Positions 1 to 9,637 of a stretch of DNA of 64,000 nucleotides are shown here, one piece after another (within the stretch, counting starts at the first letter, position 1; the number at the start of each line of letters is the position of its first letter). The position numbers and the translations under genes were made by a program. Origin of the DNA: Anaspis maculata (taxonomy: Eukaryota; Arthropoda; Insecta; Coleoptera; Scraptiidae); NCBI GenBank assembly GCA_949128115.1, contig OX421967.1, forward strand, positions 23,452,635 to 23,516,634, in the 5' to 3' direction. The notes below the pieces were generated by a model. The model saw only the letters and a list, made by a program, of their open reading frames with translations, ran no database searches and was not told the origin of the DNA.

Positions 1-120
1 TAAAGTCACAAGCTGGAGCGCTGGGAGGATACGGCTGGGCTGATGGCCGCTGATAGTTTCGCTCTAAAACTTTGCAGGTGCCATCAGCCGTAGCCGTAGC
101 CCCCCAGCTCGCCACTTTAT
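1..120. repeat. Imperfect hairpin at window edge
   Basis: Positions 1-47 and 80-120 are imperfect reverse complements. The arms share TAAAGT at the outside, AGCTGG and ACGGCT in the middle, and CTGATGGC at the inside, around a loop of about 32 bases. The left arm begins at the first base of the window, so the repeat may extend beyond it. It could be a small MITE, but no target duplication can be tested. Confidence 0.6.
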
Positions 121-1263
121 TTTTGCTCCAAAAAGTTATTCTACTGAAAATGAAAAGTGAACAAGATACATAGCTATTGTGTGATCTGTAAGTTGTGGTA
201 TTCCCCCTTTGTTTTGTTTATACGTTGGTACCTGAAGTAGGTACGGTCGTTGATGACGTTCGTAGCGTTTGCCGATGGGAGAGGGAGATGGCGCTGCGCT
301 AGGCGAGCCGGCCGAGCGGCAGTCGCGGGCAGACAGAGAAGAGGGTCAGCTGTTGTGACGAGGACGTGAACGTTTCGGTGCATCGAGAGTGCGTCGTTTT
401 TACAATTTAAGGTCGGTCTTCTTTTATTATTGTATCGTAAGTTTGGCTTCCACCCACTCACCAAATCACGCATTTCGATACCTATTTTGTCCGCGAAATT
501 ATTGTAAATAACACGAAATGCTTTGTTCTCTTTGTTCTCAACGGGCTTGTATAACCCGCCGTTTTCCCCTCTGAAATTAAGGTGCTTTGCACTGCTTTGA
601 ATTTTGTGTAATTTATCTACTCCCAAATGATCTCAATATTGAAGGCAAAAGCCGTAAATCTAGTGAGTGTGTTTTTTGCGCACTCATGACGTGACCTCAA
701 GGCCGCGCTATCGCGCGTACTTTGAGGTTTCATTAATTGTTTCTTTTCCACAAGTACCGTCACAAACAGTAAGAGGACAAAAAAGAGACTGCTACACCAA
801 AATCAGCCGCTAATTAGAGAACCGTACTTTTTATGATTCATTTTCATTTCATTGTTCATTGTCGGGTTATACCTGAAAGTAAACGAAGGAAAGAAGACTT
901 GCACGCTTCTCCGTGTCCTGGGAGGGGGTCCACTACTTGTATGAATCTGCCTTGTTGAGTTTACTAACCATTCCTTATTTGGGGAGAAATTATGTGAAAC
1001 GACGAAGAGAGGGCCACAGGTTGGCTCGAGTCGATTTTCTTGTATTTACTGTTATCTCTTGTATGTGATTACTGTTTACTAACCATTGTTCTGTTTTGAA
1101 TGTATGTATGTATCTGTAGGGTTTTTAATGGGTAACTTCTGGGGAATTTCGGGCGAATGCGTTATAGATACTTCTTCCTTCCAATTGCTCACTAAAAGTA
1201 TGACCAACTTCAACTTATCTACTTATTTATCTCTCACCTGTTTCTTGTTTATTTATCTACCTG
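121..1263. other. No gene recognised
   Basis: I recognise nothing here. A 150-codon open frame runs on the minus strand (626 to 174), but it has no family motif. A small hairpin lies at about 691-728 (ACCTCAA against TTTGAGGT around a GC-rich loop). The rest is A+T-rich. Confidence 0.4.
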
Positions 1264-1440
1264 TTTATCTCCTATTTGTTTCTTGTTTTTTTACCTGCAC
1301 CATTACTCATCATTTGTTTCTTGTTTATTTATTCACTCGTTTACTGATCATTTGTTTCTTGCTGATTTATTCACTTGTTTACTAATCATTTGTTTCTGGC
1401 TGATTCATGTACTTGTTTACCGATCGTTTCTCCATTGTTT
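1264..1440. repeat. Minisatellite, 38-bp unit
   Basis: A pyrimidine-rich tandem repeat. Three successive units begin at 1302, 1340 and 1378, each exactly 38 bases long. The core is TTTACTNATCATTTGTTTCT followed by NGCTGATTTATTCACTTG. Less regular copies extend upstream to about 1264, possibly 1200. Open frames across it are low-complexity translations of the repeat and are not genes. Confidence 0.75.
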
Positions 1441-2164
1441 ACTTATCTATCAATTTGATTTCTTTTGTCTGTAAAGTGTAAAATGAATTATTGAGCGTGA
1501 AGTTTTCTTTTGTTGTTATGTGAATAACTTGTAAACGAAACAAACTTTCAAAGAGGTTCAAGCACCGATTCACGCTGACTTGATCAATGCATCACTGGAG
1601 TGACTTCTCTGTCATTTCATCATGACTCATTCACACTTGACTTTTATTCAGATCATTTGGGGCGGGATTTTCCAGCAATCAACCAGGCTATACGCAGGGG
1701 CTTCTTTGACGTGTTCTTCCCATGTGTGCCTGTCAGCAAATACGTCACTTTTCCTTTGCGATCAAATTGACAGTTTGACATGTTTCATGATTTCTTGTTT
1801 TGTTTTGTTGATCTGATTTTGTGTTCATTTCATTGTTGTAAATTCCTGCATTGTCTAAATAATCTGTAATGATCATTCTTGTTTGTGTTTTATTGTTCTT
1901 TATTCATGTTGTGTCATTTTTATCACTGTCAGTAGATGTTTTGAGAAAAGAAACTAATTCGTTCAAAATTTTGCAATTGATTTCCAATAAAACATTCATT
2001 TTGCTTACATTTCATTCGCGTTTCATTCAAGAATCAAACCTCATCCCCCACAACACATTTTCATCTCGAGTAAGAACTCAACACAACGTAGGTGAAATGT
2101 AAACGACGGGGGGAAGGGAAGAAACAACGATGATCACAGCCAAACATTGAAAACGGGGTTACAC

Positions 2165-2245
2165 TACAGAAGTGGTGCCGTGACCATGGGTACATTACAG
2201 AGTGGTGCCGTGACCCGGATATACTACAAAGTACAGAGTGGTTCA
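2165..2245. repeat. 30-bp direct repeat
   Basis: The phrase AGTGGTGCCGTGACC occurs at 2171-2185 and 2201-2215, each preceded by a TACA(T/C)TACAGA-like stretch. A third, partial CTACAAAGTACAGAGTGG follows to 2241. The phrase resembles sequence next to the primer-binding site of some insect LTR elements, but no LTR pair or gag-pol frame is visible, so I leave it as a short tandem repeat. Confidence 0.5.
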
Positions 2246-2439
2246 ACAAAAAGTTCCCACCGCAGGTTTTGAAAGAACAGGCGATAAAAGTTGAAAAAAG
2301 GCGAAACAGGTCGACTTCCTGCACCCCTGTACTTCCAAAAATTTCAAATGGCAATAGGGTCGGGTGATAGTTACCTCATTTTGGAAGTCTTTAAATTCTC
2401 TTTATGGCTGCCTAGTTTTTTATTTGAGAGTATGTTAGT

Positions 2440-2760
2440 CAAAAACTGAAGCAAAAAGTGTTGTCAAATGAAAAATTGGAACGCGGTATATCTAGGATTA
2501 TTTTAATTTATGAAATGTTCAAAATGTCCTTCACTGACCTCCATACAATAAAGTCGTTGTTCCAAACTGGCACACGGATATTACGTAAACATTTCTGGTG
2601 TTCCACGGAATTCTTCTGTAATTTTCGCCTCTTGCTTTGACGAAGTTCTTCCAGAATATATTTTAATTATAGATTTCGAATACAGATCACACGAAAAAAT
2701 CAAGTGGCGCAAATCGGGCGATCTTGCGGGCCATCCGATTCTACCAATTTAGAACAACGA
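2440..2760 (-). pseudogene. Mariner/Tc1-type transposase C-terminal relic
   Basis: Read on the minus strand, 2740-2711 encodes WPARSPDL, the conserved block before the third catalytic acid in IS630/mariner-family transposases of insects, where it normally continues TPxDFFLWG. Here the continuation is decayed. About 200 bases further on comes an EELRQ-like stretch, then a degraded version of the usual C-terminal block that ends GGHFEHxI before a stop; the phrase GGACATTTTGAACATTTCATAA is largely kept near 2530-2508. The frame is broken by stops and indels, and the N-terminal two thirds, with the first two catalytic acids, is absent. The assignment rests on these motifs; the exact subfamily is not determined. 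Confidence 0.55.
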
Positions 2761-2867
2761 CTTATTTATTGTATGATTCATGTATACGGAGGTCAATGGA
2801 GACAATTGTGAAGAAGTCTAGGCAGTTATAACAATAATACAAATACTTTAATTATGCAATACCTATC

Positions 2868-3062
2868 ACTCGAACCCCTGTGGCCATTACTTTCTGTTTT
2901 GAAAGGGTCGCACCTCCGCCAATTATACAGACGTGTCTTACTCGCGCGTTTTGATCTCCAGCTTTTTCGAACCTTCTGGAACGGCACCGCCCCGAACATA
3001 CCTACCAGTATACGCCTCCGTGTTTATCCTCGAATGCAGGGAATCGCACGAGAGCCTCGTAA
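2868..3062. repeat. Dispersed repeat family C, copy 1
   Basis: Shares the core CTCCGCCAATT(G/A)T(G/A)CAG followed by TGTCTTACTCGCGCG with copies near 4.9-5.1, 16.8 and 25.0 kb. The downstream part (CCAGTATACGCC...GTGTTTATCC...GGAATCGCACGAGAG) matches the 3' part of copy 2. The family is unnamed here; it could be a SINE or a fragment of a larger element. Confidence 0.5.
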
Positions 3063-3069
3063 CTCGTAA

Positions 3070-3691
3070 CACCTCGTAAAGGTGTGTTCCCTCCACTTTC
3101 CCAAGATTATTTGAGGAAAGATTTGTAAATAAAACAAAAACAGTTAGGTACCTATTCATCAACAGGGTTCTTGCACCCAGAGTATAACATTTTAGATAAA
3201 TTTTACGTCATTTTCAAGCTTTACTACGGCAATTCTCCAGCACGTGGGTGGAGACGCCAGTGTTTAATGTTCATATGCAAATCTTAAACTAGCGACCATG
3301 TATGTATCTATGTTTAGTTTTACAGGTTCGATAATCTTTGATAGCGCCCTCATCGGTAATGCTTATGGCTTGTTACTCGTAATCGCCAGTGCATCATCGA
3401 ATGACGTTCCAAGCGTTTTTCTTGCATTTCTCCCGTTTTTATTGCTTATAAAGATCGAAGTGAAACGAATAGGTAACACACGTTTATTTTTATTAGGAAG
3501 TGTTCGATCATCAGATATCCCTACTTATTCATGATGATGCGTAGGCTAGCTACCTATAAGTAAGTAAAACAAAAATTGATCATACACCCCATTCCGTATA
3601 GTATTCGAAAACCATAAAAGTATGAACAGATAAACTACGCAGATTGTTAATTTGCTACTGTTTTTGTTGAAGCTTTGTGGATCTACCGAGG
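3070..3691. other. No gene recognised
   Basis: A+T-rich sequence without recognisable coding frames, tandem repeats or TIR pairs. Confidence 0.4.
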
Positions 3692-4205
3692 GCTCTACTC
3701 AGGCGCGTGCTGAGACCCTTCAGAGGGCCCAGGCAAATTCATGGTAAAAGCCCCCCCCTTTTTTCTGAATAAAAAAAGTGAAAAAAATAAAACACTTATC
3801 TTTTGAAGTGCGAGCAAAGCGAGCGAAATGGCGCCGCATGTGAAAATTTTTCGGAATGATAATAATAATGCTAATAATAATACCGAAAATGAATTTCAAC
3901 TAGGTAAGTTCTAGTTTTTTCTATTTTCATTCTCTTATTTTTTTCTCAATTTAACACTACATACATATTAGCAAATCAAAACTACTTGGACACGTCCCAA
4001 AAAAAAAAAAACAACTGGGATCCGATTACTGATACAGAACATATCCTTACGATCTAAAATAACTGGAAATCGATAAAAACTCATCCAATTTTTTAGAAAT
4101 TCAAAAAAGTAAAAAAGACAAGAAAGGTCCCTTGAAGTCCTACGGCTGAGGACCTACCGGGAAATGTCCAGCTGCCTGGCGGGCCAGCACGCGCCTGGCT
4201 CTACT
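3692..4205. mobile_element. hAT-like non-autonomous element with perfect 8-bp TSD
   Basis: The element proper is 3700-4197 (498 bp). It begins CAGGCGCGTGCTG and ends CAGCACGCGCCTG, a perfect 13-bp TIR. It is flanked on both sides by GCTCTACT (3692-3699 and 4198-4205), a perfect 8-bp target duplication. An 8-bp duplication and a CAGG start are typical of the hAT superfamily. The interior is A+T-rich and has no transposase frame, so movement would need an enzyme supplied in trans. Subterminal GGGCCCAGGCA and TGCCTGGCGGGCC form a further imperfect inverted pair. Confidence 0.85.
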
Positions 4206-4846
4206 TACAATTATTAGTCTAAACCTAATAAAAGTCTAAATAATATGGAGAAATCTCATTGAAACACAACTAGACTTACTTGTTTTCGATTGCCGTTTGC
4301 CCTTTTTGTCATCAGCCCACTCTCAAGCTCCAATGTTGCTGGTGAAATGAATTTTGTTAATAAGAATTTTGGTACCTATATACATGACTACAATGATATA
4401 GTAGGTACATATCGAGATATTCTGAAATCCTAAAAAGGGTCATAAATAAATTTTACCAGCAAAACTAATAAGCATTTATTACTATAAACAAAAATGGTCC
4501 TTTATGAATTCTTGGAATGGCTACCTGAGTGCACCCTGAATGTTTATCTCTACACAACTGGACTCAAAGCAAGCTTTAATACGATGTGGCGTCCGTGGTG
4601 TTGGAAAAGTAATTATTCTAATGTGGAAGGTGTTGAAGTGAACCGTTGATTAACGTATTGTTACGTATTTCGCGTACGGGTTCGAATATAATTGAGACAA
4701 TCGTTTTAAAACACTCACTGTTTATAACTGCGTACTACAATAAATTCACGCCAACAATCATCTACTTGGAAGTATCGCTGTGATTATCGCTCGCTGTCTC
4801 TTCCAATTCAATACTGACTGTCGCATTAAGAGAACGGTGGTTTTAT
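4206..4846. other. No gene recognised
   Basis: A+T-rich, unassigned. No TIR pairs or tandem units seen. Confidence 0.4.
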
Positions 4847-4849
4847 ATG

Positions 4850-5170
4850 CCTCCGATTAGCGTTCCCGAACTTTCCATCATCTTCCAGCAATTTCCATGG
4901 TGGCCCGGCATAGGCGTTTCTAGACGACTCCTGAATAATCACACACATCTTTCGCGTGCTTTCCGTGTGTTCTGGAATCTGCACTTCCGCCAAAATGAAC
5001 AGATGTGTCTGGATCGAGCGTCGAAGGTTCCCAATGCCAGGCCATCGCGTTTACTTCTGAAATGCACCAGATGGCTCCGCACTTCTACACTGCGGTCTAA
5101 TATGGATGGAAGAATCCAGAAAGATCGCGTGTTTACCAGTATGCACGGGATAGCCGCTCGTGACAGTATT
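4850..5170. repeat. Dispersed repeat family C, copy 2 (diverged)
   Basis: The most diverged copy. CACTTCCGCCAAAATGAACAG followed by TGTGTCTGGATCGAGCGTCGAAGG aligns with the family core. CGTGTTTACCAGTATGCACGGG near 5130-5150 aligns with the downstream part of copy 1. A 156-codon open frame crosses the copy, but it matches no protein family I know. Confidence 0.4.
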
Positions 5171-6125
5171 ATTAATTTGAAACGTGACAGCACTGATAGT
5201 GATAGTGATGAAATAAATAAATTATTACATTTGATTATTGTTTTGAATGATTTTTTTATTTTTTATATTTGGAAATTAACCGAGCCCTTGAAGACTGCAG
5301 CCTGCAGTTGGGGATAAACGAAGAAATCAGTATATGAATTCGTGTATAAGCATACCTAGTATAATAGACAATGGTGATAGCACAGACTAGTGATAGTAAA
5401 GGTGCCGGTACCCATATAACTATAATGGCTTTGCGGCTACTTTACAGTAGATCTTTATTTATGGCCCTTTTTACGACTTCAGAATAACGTGATATGTATG
5501 ATATCTACCTAGGTAGGTAGGTAGGGGAGATCTGCCTAAAATGGCATACTTGGGTAAAATGACATACTGAGCTTATTTTGATTCAGGCGTTTAGGATAGT
5601 ACTCGGGTGCTGTTTGCCGATAGTCAAGTTGGGAAAGCTACATTTCTATCAAACCGCATCTTTCTGGTTTAAACGGCTTTGCCACAGTAACGTAACTCCA
5701 TCAGAATTTCAAGTACCCAATGTAATATTTTTATTCCGATTGAGCCCAAATTCTGTGAATGTGGGAAGCTCAATAAACCGCGATTATTGCTGATGGTAGT
5801 GTGTCATTTGGTAATGATTTTCTCTACAAATTTACGATGTCATCTCATATGCACGCAACACAGGGTTATGTTAATGGAATTTTGTTAGTTTGGGGCAAAA
5901 TGACATAGGAACTGACATGTAAAATTTTGACACATTTCGAGTTCTCAGATGTGGTGTCAAAAACTGAAGAAACCATTTGTGCGGTTTGAATTTGTAAATT
6001 TAATAGCATTATCGTTTTATTTTGTTCTGTTTTTGCTCAGTTTTTCTTTTACTTTTGTGTTCCAATGTTTTTATTTGCCCTTATGTTAATTGTGGTTTTA
6101 AATAAGTTGTCTCATTTTCGGTCAT

Positions 6126-7843
6126 GTTTTTGTTGGGGGGACTTTCACGCTCGAAAAATTTGTACACCACTGCTCATTTCTCGGCAGTGTGGCCACTGCA
6201 GTGAACCACTGCCCACATTTCCTAGCACTACCCACAATTTATTGAACACTGCCGAATTTAGCCACCAATTTTAGCCTTCTCTTATTTAAAATTAAATAAC
6301 ATGTGAAAAGCGATTTCCGTAAGCGCGGTAATTTTTCAACATCAAAAAATGATATTCTCGGAAGCTCTGGCTCAATAACTCCGGATCACACAAAGATGAT
6401 TCTGGTGTCAAATTGTAGCTAGAGAATTCAGTCTGTTTCAATGTGCACGATAACATTTATATTTTATTTCTACCACAATTTAGATATTGTCAAAAACTTG
6501 TTTTTTGAACTTAATTTTTGAATATGGCGGCGCCCGCTGCAAAAATATTAATCGGAAAAGTGCAAATTCAGAAAAGGCACATCAAAATTCATAAGTATGT
6601 GAAATTTGAACAAAATCGAAAAACCTTTGAGAAACATTCTTATGAAATTTAAAAAAAATTGTTTTGACATTCCCCACTTGTATTTTTTTAATAGTGAGTC
6701 AAGATCGAGGCTAAGATTTAAAAAAAATCATTTTGCAACAGAATGAGATATCTGAAGTCAGTATCTTCAGTACTGTAGATACTGTAGATAGTAAATAAAA
6801 ATGATACATGAACAATCCACCTTTCCCATGACAGAAATCACTAGCGCGCATACCAGTGAGCGCATACCAGTGAGCGCATACTCCATCTGGTACAAACGGC
6901 TACTACAGACCGCTAGTTCTGGGTTCACAGGTATGCGTGAAACTCTCATGGGAAAGGTGGATTTTCTTATGACCGTGGCAAATTCATTTTGGCGCCTTCA
7001 CCGTTGTATTCGCCTGTGGCAGATGTCAATGTTCCACCATCTTTTTTCATGATCTTTGATATTTCAGAAACCGATTCAGACATGGTCATATAAATTTTCA
7101 CAAAGCCGGACTAGACAAGGCTATTTGATACCTTGTCTTGTGCCTTGTGCACCTAGATAATTTACACCAGTTTGGAAAGGGCCCAAAAAGGAGGGGGGGG
7201 GGGCATTTAAATCCTGAGGGACGAAAAAAGAAGCACTGCGGGTCAAATGTGTCTCAGTTATGATCCTGCAAAGTGCTGCTTTTTCACTTCGTCTTAAGGC
7301 AACGTGAACAATGCTCTCCAGCCATAGATAATACAGCACGTTGAAGAAAAAAAAAACAAGACAAAGAATGTTTCTTTAGTGGGCCTAATTGCACCATTGG
7401 CTTTGCAAGATGTCAATTGTAAATTACGCAAAGTCAATGATGCAATTGAGCCCTGGTCCCGGTCCTGATATACACTAATTTCGGATGATCTAGTAGACAT
7501 AAATCACAATTCAGCTATTCATGGCACAATAAGACACCACACCACATTGGTTTCCATGGTTACGAGATCAACGCACCATCCTCTCCGCCACCTCAGCGCA
7601 TGCGTATATGGTCGCTATCGTCGCCACTGCCGGTCATTGCCCAACACTGCCGAGAACTACGGCGGACACTGCCGTTGATTTGTCCACTGCCTAAGACGGC
7701 CTCACACTGCCGTCATTATTCAGACACTGCCCAAAATATTAAGACACTATACCGACACTCCAAATGTCACTGCCGACACTGCAAATGTCACTGCCGCCAA
7801 TTTGTACACCACTGCCGAGTGTGAAAGTCCCCCTAGTTTTTGT
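6126..7843. mobile_element. hAT-like 1.7-kb element with subterminal CACTGCC repeats
   Basis: The element proper is 6134-7835. Its right end in reverse complement is TAGGGGGACTTTCACACTCG and its left end differs at only two of 20 positions. GTTTTTGT flanks both ends (6126-6133 and 7836-7843), a perfect 8-bp target duplication. Inside each end lie many copies of CACTGCC(G): about ten between 7600 and 7825, and several between 6165 and 6260 as CACTGC, CACTGCCG or the inverse CGGCAGTG. Subterminal repeats of this kind serve as transposase-binding sites in known hAT elements; that role here is inferred. No transposase frame is visible. Confidence 0.82.
6814..6963. mobile_element. Innermost 150-bp TIR element
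   Basis: AATCCACCTTTCCCATGA (6814-6831) is perfectly inverted as TCATGGGAAAGGTGGATT (6946-6963). The interior holds a 14-bp tandem (GCGCATACCAGTGA, about 6846-6880). No clear target duplication is seen. It lies inside the 1.7-kb hAT-like element, so it is the third level of the nest if it arrived by insertion. Confidence 0.6.
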
Positions 7844-8100
7844 ATATTTTTTTGCCTATGTCATTTTACCCACAAGTGAGCCTAAAATGACACAGTGAGG
7901 CTATTTTATAGAATTGGCTTTTTTATGATTGAAACAGTATTCGATGGAGTTTTTGTCCTGTGGTAGTTATGTGTTGATCTTTCAACTGACAGATGTGACC
8001 AAAAACTTGGCTGTACTTGGATTTTCAAATTTTTTGTGAACGAAAATGCTTAGGGTATGTCATTTTAGGCAGATCTCCCCTACCTATAGGTACCTATATA

Positions 8101-8464
8101 TTACTCACTTTTTATACATGATTCATGGTATTTGGCAAGAAATAAACTCGATTTAGTATTGAACTGGCAGTAACGGCACAGATAGTTGACGATTTTTTCA
8201 TGTAAGAAATCACAGGCAATGTTGTCATGTCCTTCAAAAAAGTTAACATGTCGGTGAGTCCAGTGTTCATACAGGTCAAGCTTATGAAAGGTCTTGAAAC
8301 TGCAATATAAGCAAAAATACTGTTCCAGTTCCACTGTATCACACATTCCAGTCAAGTATGCATTTTTGTGTTCCATTTTCACGTGGTGGTTCAGTTGAAA
8401 TGGGTAACTAGCCCGATGCGAACATTGAGCACAACTGTATTGACGACACTCGGAGAAATCTAAC
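8101..8464 (-). CDS. C2H2 zinc-finger protein, terminal exon
   Basis: The minus-strand frame ends at a TAA at 8103-8101 and holds three finger-like units. The first is YSCAQC...LNHHVKMEH, a standard Cys-X2-Cys...His-X4-His finger. The second is FCLYC...HWTHRH. The third is YLCRYC...KYHESC, whose last ligand is Cys rather than His. Reading outward, the sequence TTTTTTTAGACTTACGAATTTCAG ends at 8465 and looks like a polypyrimidine tract plus splice acceptor, so I place the exon start at 8464; the frame stays open to 8508 but the extra residues look intronic. Such proteins usually bind DNA or RNA in the nucleus. The upstream exons are not recognised in this window. A duplicated or processed fragment is the main alternative. 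Codon use looks normal and there are no internal stops. Confidence 0.65.
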
Positions 8465-9413
8465 CTGAAATTCGTAAGTCTAAAAAAAGCGAAACGGAGA
8501 ACGACCAAATTGATGGAGCAAATAACTTACATCTTATGCCGTTTTAGCACTGTTTAACCGGTAATGGCAATATAAGCAGTTGAAAAGTAATAACACGCAA
8601 CGTGGCTTTAATTTACCAGGAGATCCCCTTTCAAGTCTCGTTTCACCGTTTCCCCTTTAGTGACGGTAGCGACGGAACTCACTGAACTAGAGAACTTTGC
8701 GCATCGCCTTTACTGACAAAAACCATCCGTGATTTGCTTTTATTTGTAGCGTAAAAACAAGTTCCAGCAAGTCCAAATCGTTATATGATATTCTGCTAAA
8801 AGTAATAACAGATCGCGTTTCTTTATTCTTTATCCATCAGTAAGGTAAGAACTAAGAATAAAGGGTTGTGCTCAATGTTCGTATCAAGATCAAGCGATTT
8901 AACTTGCCGATGGCGATATAACGAGCATTCATAAAAATCAGGTGAGGAACCTATGTGTCCTGCGTCCAGATCATAGTTTATCATCTATACAGGGTGATTT
9001 TTTGAGAAGGACCCACCCCAGGGCCCAGATTTCTCGCCGCCAAAATTTTTCCCATCAGGAAAACGCCGAAACAGTTCGATTTTTGAAGTGAAACTTCTAT
9101 TCTCGCGCCTAGATCACAACACACAACTAACGCAGAACCACACATGGGAGTGAAATTGGTTCATAGCATCAGTGGTTGTAACGAACGCCTGTAACGTTGT
9201 CTTGTCTGACCTTGGGGCGAACAGCGTCGTCCCAGGAAATGGAAGAATAAGCTGTTGCGGCGCTCGCCGCGTTCGGTTCTAGTTCTTACTAATCCCCGAC
9301 ACTGGACTGCTCTTCGTGTTGTCGTACCTACTGTTGGCCCGACAGGAATGGCTCTCGACTTGGCTTGAATTCGAGCGAGCGGATGTATTTTATTATATAG
9401 GGATAGGGAGGTG
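8465..9413. other. Presumed intron or intergenic DNA with a solitary TACAGGGTG terminus
   Basis: No exon recognised. TACAGGGTG at 8988-8996 matches the termini of TA-flanked elements elsewhere in the window but has no convincing inverted partner nearby. A minus-strand frame crosses 9161-9661, but much of it is the MITE at 9422, so I do not accept it as a gene. Confidence 0.4.
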
Positions 9414-9637
9414 GGTATATTCAGGGCCGGGCCTAGCAGGCGTGCAGTGCGTTCCGGCGCGCAGGCGGGTATGGCAGGCGGCAAGCCATAGGGGCGGTAA
9501 TATAATAATAAAGTTGAATTTCGAAGGATTCTTTCCATTCCCGCATTAAGTGGAGCTCTCCACTGCCGGTGAGGGGAGCGGCAATTTTTCGGTGGCACGC
9601 AGGCGGCAAATAGGCCTGGCCCGGCCCTGGGTATATT
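9414..9637. mobile_element. 208-bp hAT-like MITE with perfect 8-bp TSD
   Basis: The element is 9422-9629. It begins CAGGGCCGGGCC and ends GGCCCGGCCCTG, a perfect 12-bp TIR, with a further AGGCCTGG-type extension on the right. GGTATATT flanks both ends (9414-9421 and 9630-9637), a perfect 8-bp target duplication. The element is much more G+C-rich than its surroundings and contains repeated GCAGGCGG phrases near both ends. No coding capacity. Confidence 0.88.

Larger units (their letters stand above)
5524..8080. mobile_element. TA-flanked TIR element, interrupted by a nested hAT-like element
   Basis: Both ends carry the 20-base phrase GGGGAGATCTGCCTAAAATG and a little more (5524-5548 and, inverted, 8056-8080), with 24 of 25 positions matching. 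TA lies immediately outside each end (5522-5523 and 8081-8082). Subterminal AAAATGACA phrases recur inside both ends, for example 5557-5564 and about 7890. TA duplications and such ends fit the Tc1/mariner/pogo assemblage. About 850 bp belong to this element; the remaining 1.7 kb is the nested insertion at 6134-7835. No transposase is visible. A TAGG microsatellite abuts the left end. Confidence 0.8.

Noticed and set aside
174..626. 150-codon minus-strand open frame
   Set aside because: No family motif, splice context or codon pattern supporting a gene.
1086..1474. Hydrophobic Phe/Leu/Tyr-rich open frames of 63-99 codons
   Set aside because: They are translations of the 38-bp pyrimidine-rich minisatellite.
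2165..2245. LTR retrotransposon primer-binding site
   Set aside because: No LTR copy pair or downstream gag-pol; the motif alone is not enough, so it is listed as a short tandem repeat.
4847..5317. 156-codon plus-strand open frame
   Set aside because: Overlaps dispersed family C; no motif and no matching frame in the other copies.
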